NCBI GenBank assembly: GCA_036478815.1
Contig: JAZGEP010000092.1
Location: forward strand, 1-16,404
Reading direction: 5' to 3'
Origin: DRLZ01 sp036478815
Lineage (GTDB): Bacteria; Pseudomonadota; Gammaproteobacteria; Methylococcales; DRLZ01
DNA: 16,404 bases
Position 1 is the stretch's first letter. The number at the start of each line of letters is the position of its first letter. The position numbers and the translations under genes were made by a program. Below, piece after piece: positions 1-7,450 of this stretch. The notes beneath the pieces are model-generated. The model made no database searches, was not told where the DNA came from, and saw nothing but the letters and a program-made list of their open reading frames with translations.

Positions 1-1
1 T

Positions 2-37
2 ACAGATCATTTCGGAGCAAAAAAACAAGATGCTTGA
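2..37 (+). CDS. Possible 3' end of an upstream gene (partial)
   Basis: From base 2 an open frame reads TDHFGAKKQDA and stops at TGA 35-37. This stop overlaps the start codon of the first GTPase in the arrangement ATGCTTGA, which is common for translationally coupled genes in an operon. Only eleven residues are visible, so no family can be named, and the open frame could be chance. Confidence 0.3.
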   Translation, partial: TDHFGAKKQDA

Positions 38-1793
38 TTTTATCCGGCAACTGAAAGCCAGCTACGAGAGAGTGGCAAAGCATAGCAAAGATGTTGAGCA
101 ACAGCAGATACTTGAAGCTCATCTTGCCTCATTGCACATTGCTGAAGCTGCTTTACAAAAATTGGAATTGCTAAGTCAACAGAAGAATCCAGTGGTTCAG
201 TATTCAGTGCTGGGGCCAACCCAGGCTGGAAAAAGTACTACAGTGAATTTACTGTTGCAACAGGATCAGGCGGGTGTTAGCCCACTTGCCGGATATACAG
301 TACATCCGCAAGGATTTGGGTTAAATGTTTCTGAGCCAGAGGTGGACTGGTTACAACAATATTTTGAAAGTTTTGCTCGTAGTGATGTCGGCACACGTGG
401 TGAGCCAGGCGATAAAAGCTACGCTTTTTCCTTTGTCCAAGGAGACGCGCAACATCCGCTGAGCCATTCTATGGTTTGGGATACTCCGGATTTTGATTCT
501 TTGGGAGCTGTTTTATATCAAGAGGGCGTTTTGAAAACAGCAGCTCTTGGTGATGTGATATTGCTGGTGGTGAGCAAAGACAAGTATGCAGATCAATCAG
601 TTTGGGACATATTACGCCTACTTGAGCCACTGGCAACCCCGACAGTCATTTGTTTGAATAAAGTCACACCGGATGCGCGTGATGTGTTAGTTAGATCATT
701 GAGAAATAAATGGAGTGATGTCCGCAATGATCAGCCATTGGCTATTGTGACGCTGCCTTATATCAAAAGCGGACTCACTGTAGAATCTGTTGCAACTGAG
801 TTGTCGGATTTGTACAAGGCATTGCAAAAAGCATCGGCCAAGTCTGATGCGAAAAAGCAGCAAAAAAATGCACTTGGATTTGTCAAAACTCATTTTAACA
901 CATGGCTTGAGCCGATCATTGCTGAGCGCAAAGCTGTTGATCAGTGGCAACAATTGTTACAAGAGAGTGTTGATGAGGCGCTGTCAATCTATCAACGTGA
1001 TTATCTCAATCATCCCCAGCATTATGAAACCTTTAATAAGGCGCTTGCAGAGCTATTGACACTATTGGAGTTGCCCGGAGTTGCCAAAGTGCTTGCAGGT
1101 ATGCGTAAAATCATCACCTGGCCAATGCGCACACTCTTTCGGGTGGGGAAACGTGCGGTGTCTGGCAATGAAGATGCTGATAGTCTGGAAACACGTATTT
1201 TGGGGCAAGTCTCTGATCATTTATTTGTTCAGCTGGGAGAGGCGTTACTCAAAAAAGCAGACCAGGAAAGCCAGCATGCAGATTGGTGGCGGGATCTTAG
1301 TCGTCAGTTGAGGCAAGAGAAAGAAACGGTTGAAGTGCAGTTCTCGACAGCAGTACGTGACTATCACAAGACTTTTCAGGAAGAAATTCATCAAACAGCT
1401 TATGGTTTGTACCATAAGCTTGAGGAACATCCGGCGACGTTAAACAGCCTACGCACCACGCGTGTAGCGACAGACGCAGCTGCTTTGGCGATTGCCTTAC
1501 ATACTGGCGGTATTGGTGTGCAAGATTTTGTGATTGCTCCAGCTGTGCTTTCGATTACTTCCATGATGACAGAAGGCGCTTTGGGTCGACATATGAAGAG
1601 TGTGGCAAACAAACTGAAAAAAACCCAACGCGAGGTGGTTCGTGAAGCATTGTTTGATGGCTTGCTCGCCAAGCAGTTGCTTGGGTTGCCCAATAAATTA
1701 AATGCAGATAATCAATTTAATATCTCAGCACACGTTGTTGATGATGCACAAAACAAGCTAGGTGATTCGCGCTATGGGTTACGACTTTTCTAA
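30..1793 (+). CDS. Dynamin-like GTPase, first of a tandem pair
   Basis: A 587-residue P-loop GTPase of the large dynamin-like/Era-like kind. Visible motifs are G1 GPTQAGKS (residues 62-69), a candidate switch threonine near 90, G3 DTPD (151-154) and G4 NKVT (210-213). The G4 motif lacks the aspartate that normally reads guanine, so nucleotide specificity may be relaxed. The rest is mostly helical, with probable coiled coil at 1-50 and 260-330. A glycine- and alanine-rich hydrophobic stretch near 490-535 could dip into a membrane but is not a clear transmembrane helix. The start is supported by GGAG at 14-17 and by overlap with a possible upstream stop. The stop overlaps the start of the second GTPase by 20 bases, so the two are almost surely co-translated and may act as a hetero-oligomer, as paired bacterial dynamins do. 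That partnership and any membrane-remodelling role are inference. I do not recognise a named gene. Confidence 0.85.
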   Translation: MLDFIRQLKASYERVAKHSKDVEQQQILEAHLASLHIAEAALQKLELLSQQKNPVVQYSVLGPTQAGKSTTVNLLLQQDQAGVSPLAGYTVHPQGFGLNVSEPEVDWLQQYFESFARSDVGTRGEPGDKSYAFSFVQGDAQHPLSHSMVWDTPDFDSLGAVLYQEGVLKTAALGDVILLVVSKDKYADQSVWDILRLLEPLATPTVICLNKVTPDARDVLVRSLRNKWSDVRNDQPLAIVTLPYIKSGLTVESVATELSDLYKALQKASAKSDAKKQQKNALGFVKTHFNTWLEPIIAERKAVDQWQQLLQESVDEALSIYQRDYLNHPQHYETFNKALAELLTLLELPGVAKVLAGMRKIITWPMRTLFRVGKRAVSGNEDADSLETRILGQVSDHLFVQLGEALLKKADQESQHADWWRDLSRQLRQEKETVEVQFSTAVRDYHKTFQEEIHQTAYGLYHKLEEHPATLNSLRTTRVATDAAALAIALHTGGIGVQDFVIAPAVLSITSMMTEGALGRHMKSVANKLKKTQREVVREALFDGLLAKQLLGLPNKLNADNQFNISAHVVDDAQNKLGDSRYGLRLF

Positions 1794-3459
1794 TCTTCTT
1801 GCAAAAACCCAGCAATGGATGCAGTCAGCAGCAACAGATGGCTGGTTGTTAGATACTGATGCCAGCGCCTTGCAGGCATTTGGTATGGGTGAATCCAAGC
1901 AAGTGTTTGATGGCGAGCAAGGTAAGCCACTGGTTGTGGCTTTTTTCGGTGGTACGGGTGTCGGCAAGAGTAGCTTATTGAACCGTCTGGCGGCTGAGGA
2001 TGTTGCTAAGACCGGCGTGGAGCGGCCAACATCACGTGAAGTAACTCTTTATATCCATGACGCAATCCAGCTTGGCGGCTTGCCAAGTGAGCTACCTGTT
2101 GAGCAAATTAAGGTCGCTCGTCACAATGAGCAACAATGGAAAGATGTTGCCTGGATTGATATGCCGGATATCGATAGTGTAGAGCAGAATAATCGCCATA
2201 TTGTCGAGCAGTGGTTGCCCCATGTCGATTTGCTGGTCTATGTTGTCAGTCCTGAGCGTTATCGTGATGAACGAGGTTGGCGTTTTTTACAATCACAAGG
2301 CGCTGGTCACGGTTGGATATTTGTTATGAATCAATGGGATCGTGGTGATCCGAGTCAGATTGATGATTTACGCAAGTTGCTTGCCAGTTCTGGTTTTGCT
2401 GACCCAGTATTGTTTCGTACTATCTGTAAGCAGCCGATACCAGATACGGTCAATGATGATTTTGAGCAATTGGTTGCCAGTATCAAAGCCTTGGCCAATC
2501 GTCATACACTGGCGCATCTGGAGGCGCGTAATATTCAGGTGCGTCAGCAAGAGCTCAAGAATACTATTGAAGATGCATTAGCACGAATGGGCAACAATGC
2601 ATCTGCCAAGCAATTAAATCAAGGCTGGGATAACAACTGGCAAAACACAACGGATGTGCTGGAAAAAGGTCTTCAATGGCCGGCCAAATATGTTGCGCAA
2701 ACCTTTATCGGTCGCTACAAAGGTTTGCCGGCAATGGCGCGCTTACCACATGAATCAGCTGAAAACAGCGATGATAATCAGTCATCGGAGACTCCAATAC
2801 TATGGGACGCCTGGGCGCAAACCCGTTTTCAAGATGCAGTTGATGAGGTTACGTTGGAAGCCGACCATCTTGGTTTTCCTGCCGAACCTTATCGCCAAGC
2901 CTTGCTGCCGGTGAGTGAAGGCGCACGTAAATCAATGTTATCCCATGCACAACAAGCATTGCGTCAGGCATTGGCAAACCCGGGGAATTTGTTCCAACGA
3001 ATATTTTTGCCTGTCTTTAAGTTGCTGGCAATTGTACTGCCGTTGGCAGCAGGCGGTTGGATTGGCTATCGGGTGGTTGATTTATACTATAAAAATGGAA
3101 CAGGAGAATTGCCGTATCTAGGGATGGATTTCGCTATTCACAGTGGCTTATTGTTGTTGATATCATGGCTGCTACCTTGGTTCGTGTTGAGAAACCTGCG
3201 TCCTGCTCTGGAAAAAACTGCGGTGCGTGGTATCGAGTCGGGTGTCGAGCAAGGTCTTGGGCAGCTTGGTTTGCAGGTTGAAGATGCAATTGATGCCACC
3301 GTTGAAATGCATGCCAGTCATATAAAATCAGCGCAGCAATTATTGGTGCTATGTGATGAAAAACCGGAGCTTCCCGAAACCGGCGTGTCTGATCAGCTAT
3401 TGAATCGTATTTTGTCGAGTAAGAAAATTAATAGCAGGCTGCATAAACAAAATGTTTGA
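1774..3459 (+). CDS. Membrane-anchored dynamin-like GTPase, second of the pair
   Basis: A 561-residue GTPase with a C-terminal membrane anchor. Motifs are G1 GGTGVGKS (59-66), a candidate G2 threonine in RPTSREVT (84-91), G3 DMPD (129-132) and G4 NQWD (186-189), where Gln replaces the usual Lys. A long helical region follows. Two hydrophobic segments at about 410-432 and 453-474 form a hairpin in the membrane, with a short helical tail after them. The start is ATG 1774 because AGGTGA at 1760-1765 lies 8 bases upstream; an in-frame GTG at 1762 has no such site. The gene overlaps the first GTPase by 20 bases. GTPase head, helical stalk and membrane hairpin match the general plan of bacterial dynamin-like proteins. 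The actual process served (membrane fission, stress or phage response) cannot be read from sequence. Confidence 0.85.
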   Translation: MGYDFSNLLAKTQQWMQSAATDGWLLDTDASALQAFGMGESKQVFDGEQGKPLVVAFFGGTGVGKSSLLNRLAAEDVAKTGVERPTSREVTLYIHDAIQLGGLPSELPVEQIKVARHNEQQWKDVAWIDMPDIDSVEQNNRHIVEQWLPHVDLLVYVVSPERYRDERGWRFLQSQGAGHGWIFVMNQWDRGDPSQIDDLRKLLASSGFADPVLFRTICKQPIPDTVNDDFEQLVASIKALANRHTLAHLEARNIQVRQQELKNTIEDALARMGNNASAKQLNQGWDNNWQNTTDVLEKGLQWPAKYVAQTFIGRYKGLPAMARLPHESAENSDDNQSSETPILWDAWAQTRFQDAVDEVTLEADHLGFPAEPYRQALLPVSEGARKSMLSHAQQALRQALANPGNLFQRIFLPVFKLLAIVLPLAAGGWIGYRVVDLYYKNGTGELPYLGMDFAIHSGLLLLISWLLPWFVLRNLRPALEKTAVRGIESGVEQGLGQLGLQVEDAIDATVEMHASHIKSAQQLLVLCDEKPELPETGVSDQLLNRILSSKKINSRLHKQNV

Positions 3460-3470
3460 TCTTGCTTTCG

Positions 3471-3620
3471 ATGTCAATTTTACCATACGGAATTAATCAA
3501 AATAGCTGGCTCACAGCCACTGTCTTACTCTCAGTGTTGTTTGTGATTTGTGTAAATGATGGATCAAATATCAAAAGTAATTACTCAGCGGAAACCGTAA
3601 CTGCTCAGATTGGCCTCTAG
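3471..3620 (+). CDS. Possible small membrane protein, 3' end altered by a MITE
   Basis: A 49-codon frame begins with ATG 3471, reads MSILPYGINQNSWL and then a hydrophobic run of about 16 residues (TATVLLSVLFVICV), and stops at TAG 3618-3620. The last 15 codons lie inside the inserted MITE at 3577. There is no clear ribosome binding site and I recognise no family. It may be a decayed or unreal gene; only the membrane-like segment argues for it. Confidence 0.15.
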   Translation: MSILPYGINQNSWLTATVLLSVLFVICVNDGSNIKSNYSAETVTAQIGL

Positions 3621-3717
3621 TTTGTTCAAGAGCAAGGCGAAAGCGCGGAGTTTATAGGTATAAATGAGCACTTTCCAGACAGCGATTGGGCAAAATAGAG
3701 AGTAAGCTGAGTGTTAC
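3577..3717 (+). mobile_element. MITE family B, copy 1 (GTAA ends, 8-bp target duplication)
   Basis: A 141-bp non-coding element bounded by inverted ends GTAATTACTCAGC and GCTGAGTGTTAC. It is flanked by a perfect 8-bp direct repeat, TATCAAAA (3569-3576 and 3718-3725). A second copy lies inverted at 11191-11332, with roughly 88% identity by eye. GTAA termini plus 8-bp duplications are known hallmarks of the IS66 family, so an IS66-type parent is inferred. It separates the GTPase operon from tpiA and places its right end just upstream of the presumed tpiA promoter. Confidence 0.85.
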
Positions 3718-3730
3718 TATCAAAACATTA

Positions 3731-3759
3731 TTGATTTTCTACTCAAGTCGTTATACGAT
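3731..3759 (+). promoter_or_regulatory. Candidate sigma-70 promoter for tpiA
   Basis: TTGATT (3731-3736) and TACGAT (3754-3759) are separated by 17 bases, 24 bases before the tpiA start codon. Each hexamer matches consensus at four of six positions. The pair lies immediately after the MITE B target duplication, so the insertion spared it but replaced whatever lay upstream. Assignment is by eye only. Confidence 0.35.
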
Positions 3760-3782
3760 ATCCTGTTTGACAGGAGGCTGGT

Positions 3783-4532
3783 ATGCGTCGTTCATTGGTA
3801 ATTGGAAACTGGAAAATGCATGGAACGCGTGCAAGTAATCGTGAGTTGATTGCAGGCATACTTGCGGGGCTTAATGCAAACCAAAATTGTGATGCAGTCG
3901 TTTGTGTGCCGTTCACCGCAATTTCTGAAGCGTCTGATGCTATTTCTGGTACTTCGCTTGCCTTGGGTTCGCAGAATGTGGCGGATGCAGATCAAGGTGC
4001 TTACACTGGTGAGATCTCGGCAAATATGCTTGCTGAATACGGTTGTGGTTATGCCATCGTTGGGCATTCTGAGCGTCGTCAGTTGTATGGAGAAACCAAT
4101 CAATTAGTGGCTGCCAGATACGAGCATGCAATGAAAGGTGGCATAATCCCTGTTTTATGTATTGGTGAAACTGATGAGCAACGCGAGCAGGGCAAAACGT
4201 TTGATGTGATCGCCGAGCAATTATCAGCTGTTATTGATCATTCAGGTATAGAGTCTTTGAGTAAGGCTGTCATTGCTTATGAGCCAGTTTGGGCAATCGG
4301 GACTGGTAAAACAGCAACACCTGACCAAGCGCAAGAAGTTCATGCGTTTATTCGCAAACAGATTGCTGCACGTGATTCTGCACTGGCTGAAACAGTACAA
4401 ATTCTCTATGGAGGCAGCGTCAAGCCAGATAATGCAGCTGATTTATTTGGAAAAGATGATATTGATGGTGGCTTGATTGGTGGTGCATCATTACAGGCAG
4501 ATTCTTTTCTTGGGATTATTAACGCAGCTTGA
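3783..4532 (+). CDS. tpiA: Triose-phosphate isomerase
   Basis: A cytoplasmic TIM-barrel enzyme interconverting dihydroxyacetone phosphate and glyceraldehyde 3-phosphate in glycolysis and gluconeogenesis. At 249 residues it has the usual family length. Catalytic residues are in place: Asn9 and Lys11 in GNWKMHG, His95 in GHSERR, and Glu167 in AYEPVWAIGTGK. The phosphate-binding GGSVKPDN and GGLIGGASL are present near the C-terminus. The start is fixed by a perfect AGGAGG at 3772-3777, five bases upstream. It is followed by secG and tRNA-Leu, an order conserved in many Gammaproteobacteria. A 261-bp gap with a hairpin repeat separates it from secG, which is wider than is common. Confidence 0.98.
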   Translation: MRRSLVIGNWKMHGTRASNRELIAGILAGLNANQNCDAVVCVPFTAISEASDAISGTSLALGSQNVADADQGAYTGEISANMLAEYGCGYAIVGHSERRQLYGETNQLVAARYEHAMKGGIIPVLCIGETDEQREQGKTFDVIAEQLSAVIDHSGIESLSKAVIAYEPVWAIGTGKTATPDQAQEVHAFIRKQIAARDSALAETVQILYGGSVKPDNAADLFGKDDIDGGLIGGASLQADSFLGIINAA

Positions 4533-4572
4533 TAAGTGAAGGTTTGCTAATTCTACTTTGTCAGATTACTAA

Positions 4573-4649
4573 TGTAGGGTGCGTTTTACGCACCATCGAT
4601 AAACAGAAGGGTAACACAACACTGATTGGCGTAGAAAACGCAATCTACA
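4573..4649. repeat. Dispersed hairpin repeat between tpiA and secG
   Basis: The left arm TGTAGGGTGCGTTTTACGC (from 4573) and a right arm ending in GCAATCTACA (to 4649) are imperfect reverse complements, about 25 bp each, around a 27-bp centre. The left arm also contains an inner palindrome, GGTGCG with CGCACC. Sequences of the GTAGGGTGCGTTTTACGCACC type are, from memory, widely dispersed in many bacterial genomes. It may also weaken or end transcription out of tpiA. The rest of the 4533-4793 gap shows nothing I can name. Confidence 0.55.
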
Positions 4650-4793
4650 GTGATCATCTTAAAAAGTGGCAAAGTAGACCTGAGAGACCTCTATATAATC
4701 TTGATCAAGGGATGCCGAGCAAAGCATTAGTGTGTGAAAAAGTACATTTTAAGTTAAATAGTAATTGTCATAATTAAGACAGGCAAAAAGTTT

Positions 4794-5258
4794 ATGTTTC
4801 AGGCGTTAATAGTTGTACACATGATAGCTGCCATTTCGATGGTTGCTTGTATTTTATTGCAGCAAGGTCGTGGTGCGACGGCTGGAGCTGGTGGACTTGG
4901 TGGAGGAGGCGGTTCTGGCTCAGTGTTTGGCGCGCAAGGGTCAGCCAACTTTTTATCAAGAACCACCGCCATTCTTGCCACTGTGTTTTTTGCGACGAGT
5001 CTTTTTCTTTCGGTGATGGGAGGGCGCTCAATACAATCACCTAAAGACATATTGGATGATATTGGTCAACCAGCTGTGGAGCAGGATGTGCCTGCTGCTT
5101 TAGAAAGTGATATACCCGCGATCCTGAAAGATGTTCCTGCTGCTTTAGACAGTGATCTCCCAGGTTCTAACGCTGTGCCTTCCGTAGGAGTTGAAGGCAC
5201 AGTCCCTACTGAATTGACTGAACCAGAAATTCAAGAAGCACCAGCTGTTAACGAATAG
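4794..5258 (+). CDS. secG: Protein translocase subunit SecG with extended acidic tail
   Basis: Accessory inner-membrane subunit of the SecYEG channel. Two transmembrane helices lie at about 3-21 and 56-76, joined by the typical cytoplasmic loop LLQQGRGATAGAGGLGG and a Gly-rich stretch leading to SVFG (43-46). The core family ends near residue 85-110. This protein reaches 154 residues because of an acidic, Pro/Ala-rich tail (about 82-154) that contains two copies of a unit starting DVPAAL (98 and 113), 15 residues apart. The unit repeats at DNA level too, pointing to local duplication. There is no strong Shine-Dalgarno site; the ATG gives the canonical N-terminus. tRNA-Leu follows 18 bases downstream, the same order as in E. 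coli. Confidence 0.95.
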   Translation: MFQALIVVHMIAAISMVACILLQQGRGATAGAGGLGGGGGSGSVFGAQGSANFLSRTTAILATVFFATSLFLSVMGGRSIQSPKDILDDIGQPAVEQDVPAALESDIPAILKDVPAALDSDLPGSNAVPSVGVEGTVPTELTEPEIQEAPAVNE

Positions 5259-5276
5259 TGATTGAAATAGAGTTTA

Positions 5277-5361
5277 GCCGATGTGGTGAAATTGGTAGAC
5301 ACGTCGTCTTGAGGGGGCGGTGACGCAAGTCGTGCCGGTTCAAGTCCGGCCATCGGCACCA
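5277..5361 (+). tRNA. tRNA-Leu (anticodon GAG)
   Basis: An 85-base class II tRNA. The acceptor arms GCCGATG (5277-5283) and CATCGGC (5351-5357) pair perfectly, followed by ACCA with the CCA encoded. The D-loop has GGTAGAC, the anticodon stem is TCGTC with GGCGG, and the loop TTGAGGG places GAG at 5311-5313. There is a long variable arm, as expected for Leu, then the T arm GCCGG-TTCAAGT-CCGGC. It reads CUC/CUU codons. It sits right after secG, as E. coli leuU does. Confidence 0.97.
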
Positions 5362-5365
5362 ATTT

Positions 5366-5392
5366 ATATACTCTCCGTACATGAGAGTGTAT
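5366..5392 (+). terminator. Hairpin just downstream of tRNA-Leu, resembling a family E element end
   Basis: ATATACTCTC and GAGAGTGTAT can form a 10-bp stem (one G-T pair) around a 7-base loop, starting five bases after the CCA. No T-run follows, so it is not a classical intrinsic terminator; it could mark the processed tRNA 3' end. The segment 5367-5384 matches the right terminal repeat of the element at 10961-11139 at 17 of 18 bases, so it may be a solo end of that family. Confidence 0.4.
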
Positions 5393-5780
5393 GACAAGGG
5401 GCGTGCTAATTGTCTGAAAGCCGCCCGCAGTGTGCATAGCCACAGCTTCCTCGATTGATACCCCCCGAACCTTTCTAAAATATGTTTTTGAGTGAGCGCA
5501 AGAACAGGTCATCTTCTCGTCTATGACTGCTGCAACGCTTAAAAATCTCGCTCGATTATCCGGTATTATCTTACTAACCCGCGTTTCTCACCAACATATG
5601 TGAAATACGGGCTATAGCAACCAGCAAGTTCCTTTAACAATGTGATGGTTTATCTACGGTATTCGCATCGAATAAGTCTGACGTAGAACATTATGTCTGC
5701 ACTTATTCGCCTTGCTTGGAGATTAAATGACTATTGGCGTGGCTTTATGCATCTTAGTCAATAAATCACCCATTGATTGA
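5393..5780. other. Intergenic region with two imperfect palindromes, no gene seen
   Basis: No convincing coding frame. An imperfect inverted repeat spans 5578-5611 (CCCGCGTTTCTCAC with GTGAAATACGGG). A second spans 5669-5709, with arms CGAATAAGT (5669-5677) and ACTTATTCG (5701-5709) and additional GAC/GTC pairing inside. Many Gammaproteobacteria have nuoA shortly after the secG-tRNA-Leu pair; nothing of it is present here. Confidence 0.5.
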
Positions 5781-5783
5781 TAA

Positions 5784-5932
5784 GTCAACTCGCGATAAAT
5801 AACCCACCCATATTGCGGCAGAGTTTGTCTTTAAGGCGCAACATGGAGCGCATAGCAAGCTATGTAACCGAAGTTGCAACGCAGAAGACGGATAAAAAGA
5901 TAAGCAAGATGGGTTATTTATCGTGAGTTGCC
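5784..5932 (-). mobile_element. MITE family C (TAA target duplication), overlapping the end of a CDS
   Basis: A 149-bp element whose ends are inverted repeats: 22 of 24 bases agree, with the shared stretch CGATAAATAACCCA. TAA directly flanks both sides (5781-5783 and 5933-5935). The centre has GCGCATAG (5848-5855), a 4-base loop and CTATGTAAC (5860-5868), the same core as in families A and D. The right end supplies the last four codons and the stop of the minus-strand membrane protein. A 3-bp TNA duplication is known for part of the IS5 family (IS1031 group); that link is inference. Confidence 0.8.
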
Positions 5933-7450
5933 TAAGGTCGTAGCTGCAGGGGGCTGACACTGAGGAAGATTAATTTGAAATAATGCGCCCCATTGATTAT
6001 GGAGAACTTTTTCAGCATCCTTGCTTTGTTCTAATATTTCTCGTAAACGATTACTATCAGCATCATAGCTTTGCGCGATTATTACCCAGCGTGAGTTAAA
6101 TACACTACAAATTAATTGTGCAGCACGAATGGTATATCCGTCAGGTAAAAGTGAAACATTGTACAACTCGTTGTAAAATTTATGGAGCCTGGGATTTTGG
6201 TATAATAAATAATTATCATCAAGCCCGCTGACATAGTTAAAAGAACGGGTTTGCCAATGTAAATTGACAAAATCTGACCAAAAAAAGTTATAAATTAATT
6301 CACCTGGCTTCGCATGTAGTTCAAGGTACTTTGCTACTTCTTTGTATTTTTCAATATTGCCCATTTTATGTGCTGCTATTCGTTCCCCTGCTGGAAGCAA
6401 CATTAAAACACACACAACTATATGGCTGAACATAATCATCAACCTGTTAGGCTTTGAATTCACCCAAACAAAATCACGAACAATCATTCCTAAACTAATA
6501 ATAGCAATCGGGACAAAATATTCTCCGAAGCGAAAGCTAAACAAGTAAAATGCAAAAAGTAGTCCTGTACAACAAAGCCATAGCATCGTGTCGGATTTTA
6601 GTGTTCGATACCAAACAGATATAAACAGCAGAGGGATTATTAGTAACGTAGGCCACACTGCTAATAAACTAGTTCTGATATGCTTAGAAGCCCACTCCAC
6701 ACCAACACTTGCTTCTATTGGATTAAGAGTTTTAAAGATAGTATGAAATAATAAATAATCAATATTTTCCGGGAACCAGGGGCTGAGTATAAGACCCATA
6801 GAAATCCCAAAAAATACACAAGCAAAGTTGAAAATAGATATTTTTTTCTTATTAGCGATATCCACAAAAATTGAGAGTATTGCTATGGGAAATAGGATAA
6901 CTGCCGCGTGATAGCTTTGAATGAAAGCAAAAGAGACCAGGATTAACTTTTTGTAATGTTGCCTATGTAAAAAGAGGATTGATAGTGAAATAAAAATGAT
7001 GCCTAGATTTTGGGTTCGCAACATTAATATACGATCAGGCATCATTGACCCTGCTACTACAGCAGAGATTGCCCAAGCTGGCGCATAAGGAATCCTTAAG
7101 GTGCGTGCTATATAACACAAGACAGCTGGAACCAATGCTCCCATGAAGACAATCGCTATTTTTAAACCCCATTCAGGAGAGCTAATAAGGGTGAATGGAG
7201 TTATCAGCACATGCCACAACCATTGATGATCTGTTCCATGTTCACCCAACACAGTTAAAGGTAACCATCGAATGTCAACCCATGGCCCTTCATTCAAAAT
7301 TAATTCCGCCATTTTAAAGTGGAACAAACCATCATGGGTTGGTAAATAATATGTTGGGAAAATAAAAGTTGAAAATACAATATAAGAAAATAAAAAGACC
7401 AGTAAACATTCAAATAAAATATAGCTTTTAAAGCGCATAGTAACTAACAT
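5918..7450 (-). CDS. Multi-spanning membrane protein, possibly GT-C-like
   Basis: A 510-residue protein with about ten hydrophobic segments between residues 8 and 385, then a soluble, probably periplasmic, domain of about 120 residues. The first extramembrane loop holds THDGLFHFKMAEL (38-50), reminiscent of the acidic/His motif in the first loop of GT-C glycosyltransferases such as STT3. The tail contains GELIYNFFWSDF and YVSGLDDNYLLYQNP, a pattern I associate with uncharacterised large membrane proteins. No glycosyltransferase activity can be claimed. The start ATG at 7450 has a weak GGAAT upstream; an ATG four codons later and a TTG at 7516 are alternatives. The gene is AT-rich compared with its neighbours and stands alone on the minus strand, which suggests transfer. 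The last residues GNSR and the stop come from the MITE at 5784-5932. Confidence 0.8.
   Translation of the reverse strand: MLVTMRFKSYILFECLLVFLFSYIVFSTFIFPTYYLPTHDGLFHFKMAELILNEGPWVDIRWLPLTVLGEHGTDHQWLWHVLITPFTLISSPEWGLKIAIVFMGALVPAVLCYIARTLRIPYAPAWAISAVVAGSMMPDRILMLRTQNLGIIFISLSILFLHRQHYKKLILVSFAFIQSYHAAVILFPIAILSIFVDIANKKKISIFNFACVFFGISMGLILSPWFPENIDYLLFHTIFKTLNPIEASVGVEWASKHIRTSLLAVWPTLLIIPLLFISVWYRTLKSDTMLWLCCTGLLFAFYLFSFRFGEYFVPIAIISLGMIVRDFVWVNSKPNRLMIMFSHIVVCVLMLLPAGERIAAHKMGNIEKYKEVAKYLELHAKPGELIYNFFWSDFVNLHWQTRSFNYVSGLDDNYLLYQNPRLHKFYNELYNVSLLPDGYTIRAAQLICSVFNSRWVIIAQSYDADSNRLREILEQSKDAEKVLHNQWGALFQINLPQCQPPAATTLGNSR

Noticed and set aside
1762..1773. GTG 1762 as start of the second GTPase
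   Set aside because: The AGGTGA element overlaps this codon and is well placed for ATG 1774 instead.
4529..4777. Plus-strand 82-codon frame after tpiA
   Set aside because: It crosses the hairpin repeat, has no ribosome binding site and resembles no protein I know.
5231..5512. Minus-strand open frame over the tRNA-Leu
   Set aside because: It reads the antisense of the tRNA (AGLEPARLASPP type), a well-known false protein, and starts in repeat sequence.
5766..5960. Minus-strand 64-codon frame
   Set aside because: It lies almost wholly inside MITE C and overlaps the membrane protein end; only its last codons (SING) are meaningful, as the pre-insertion C-terminus.
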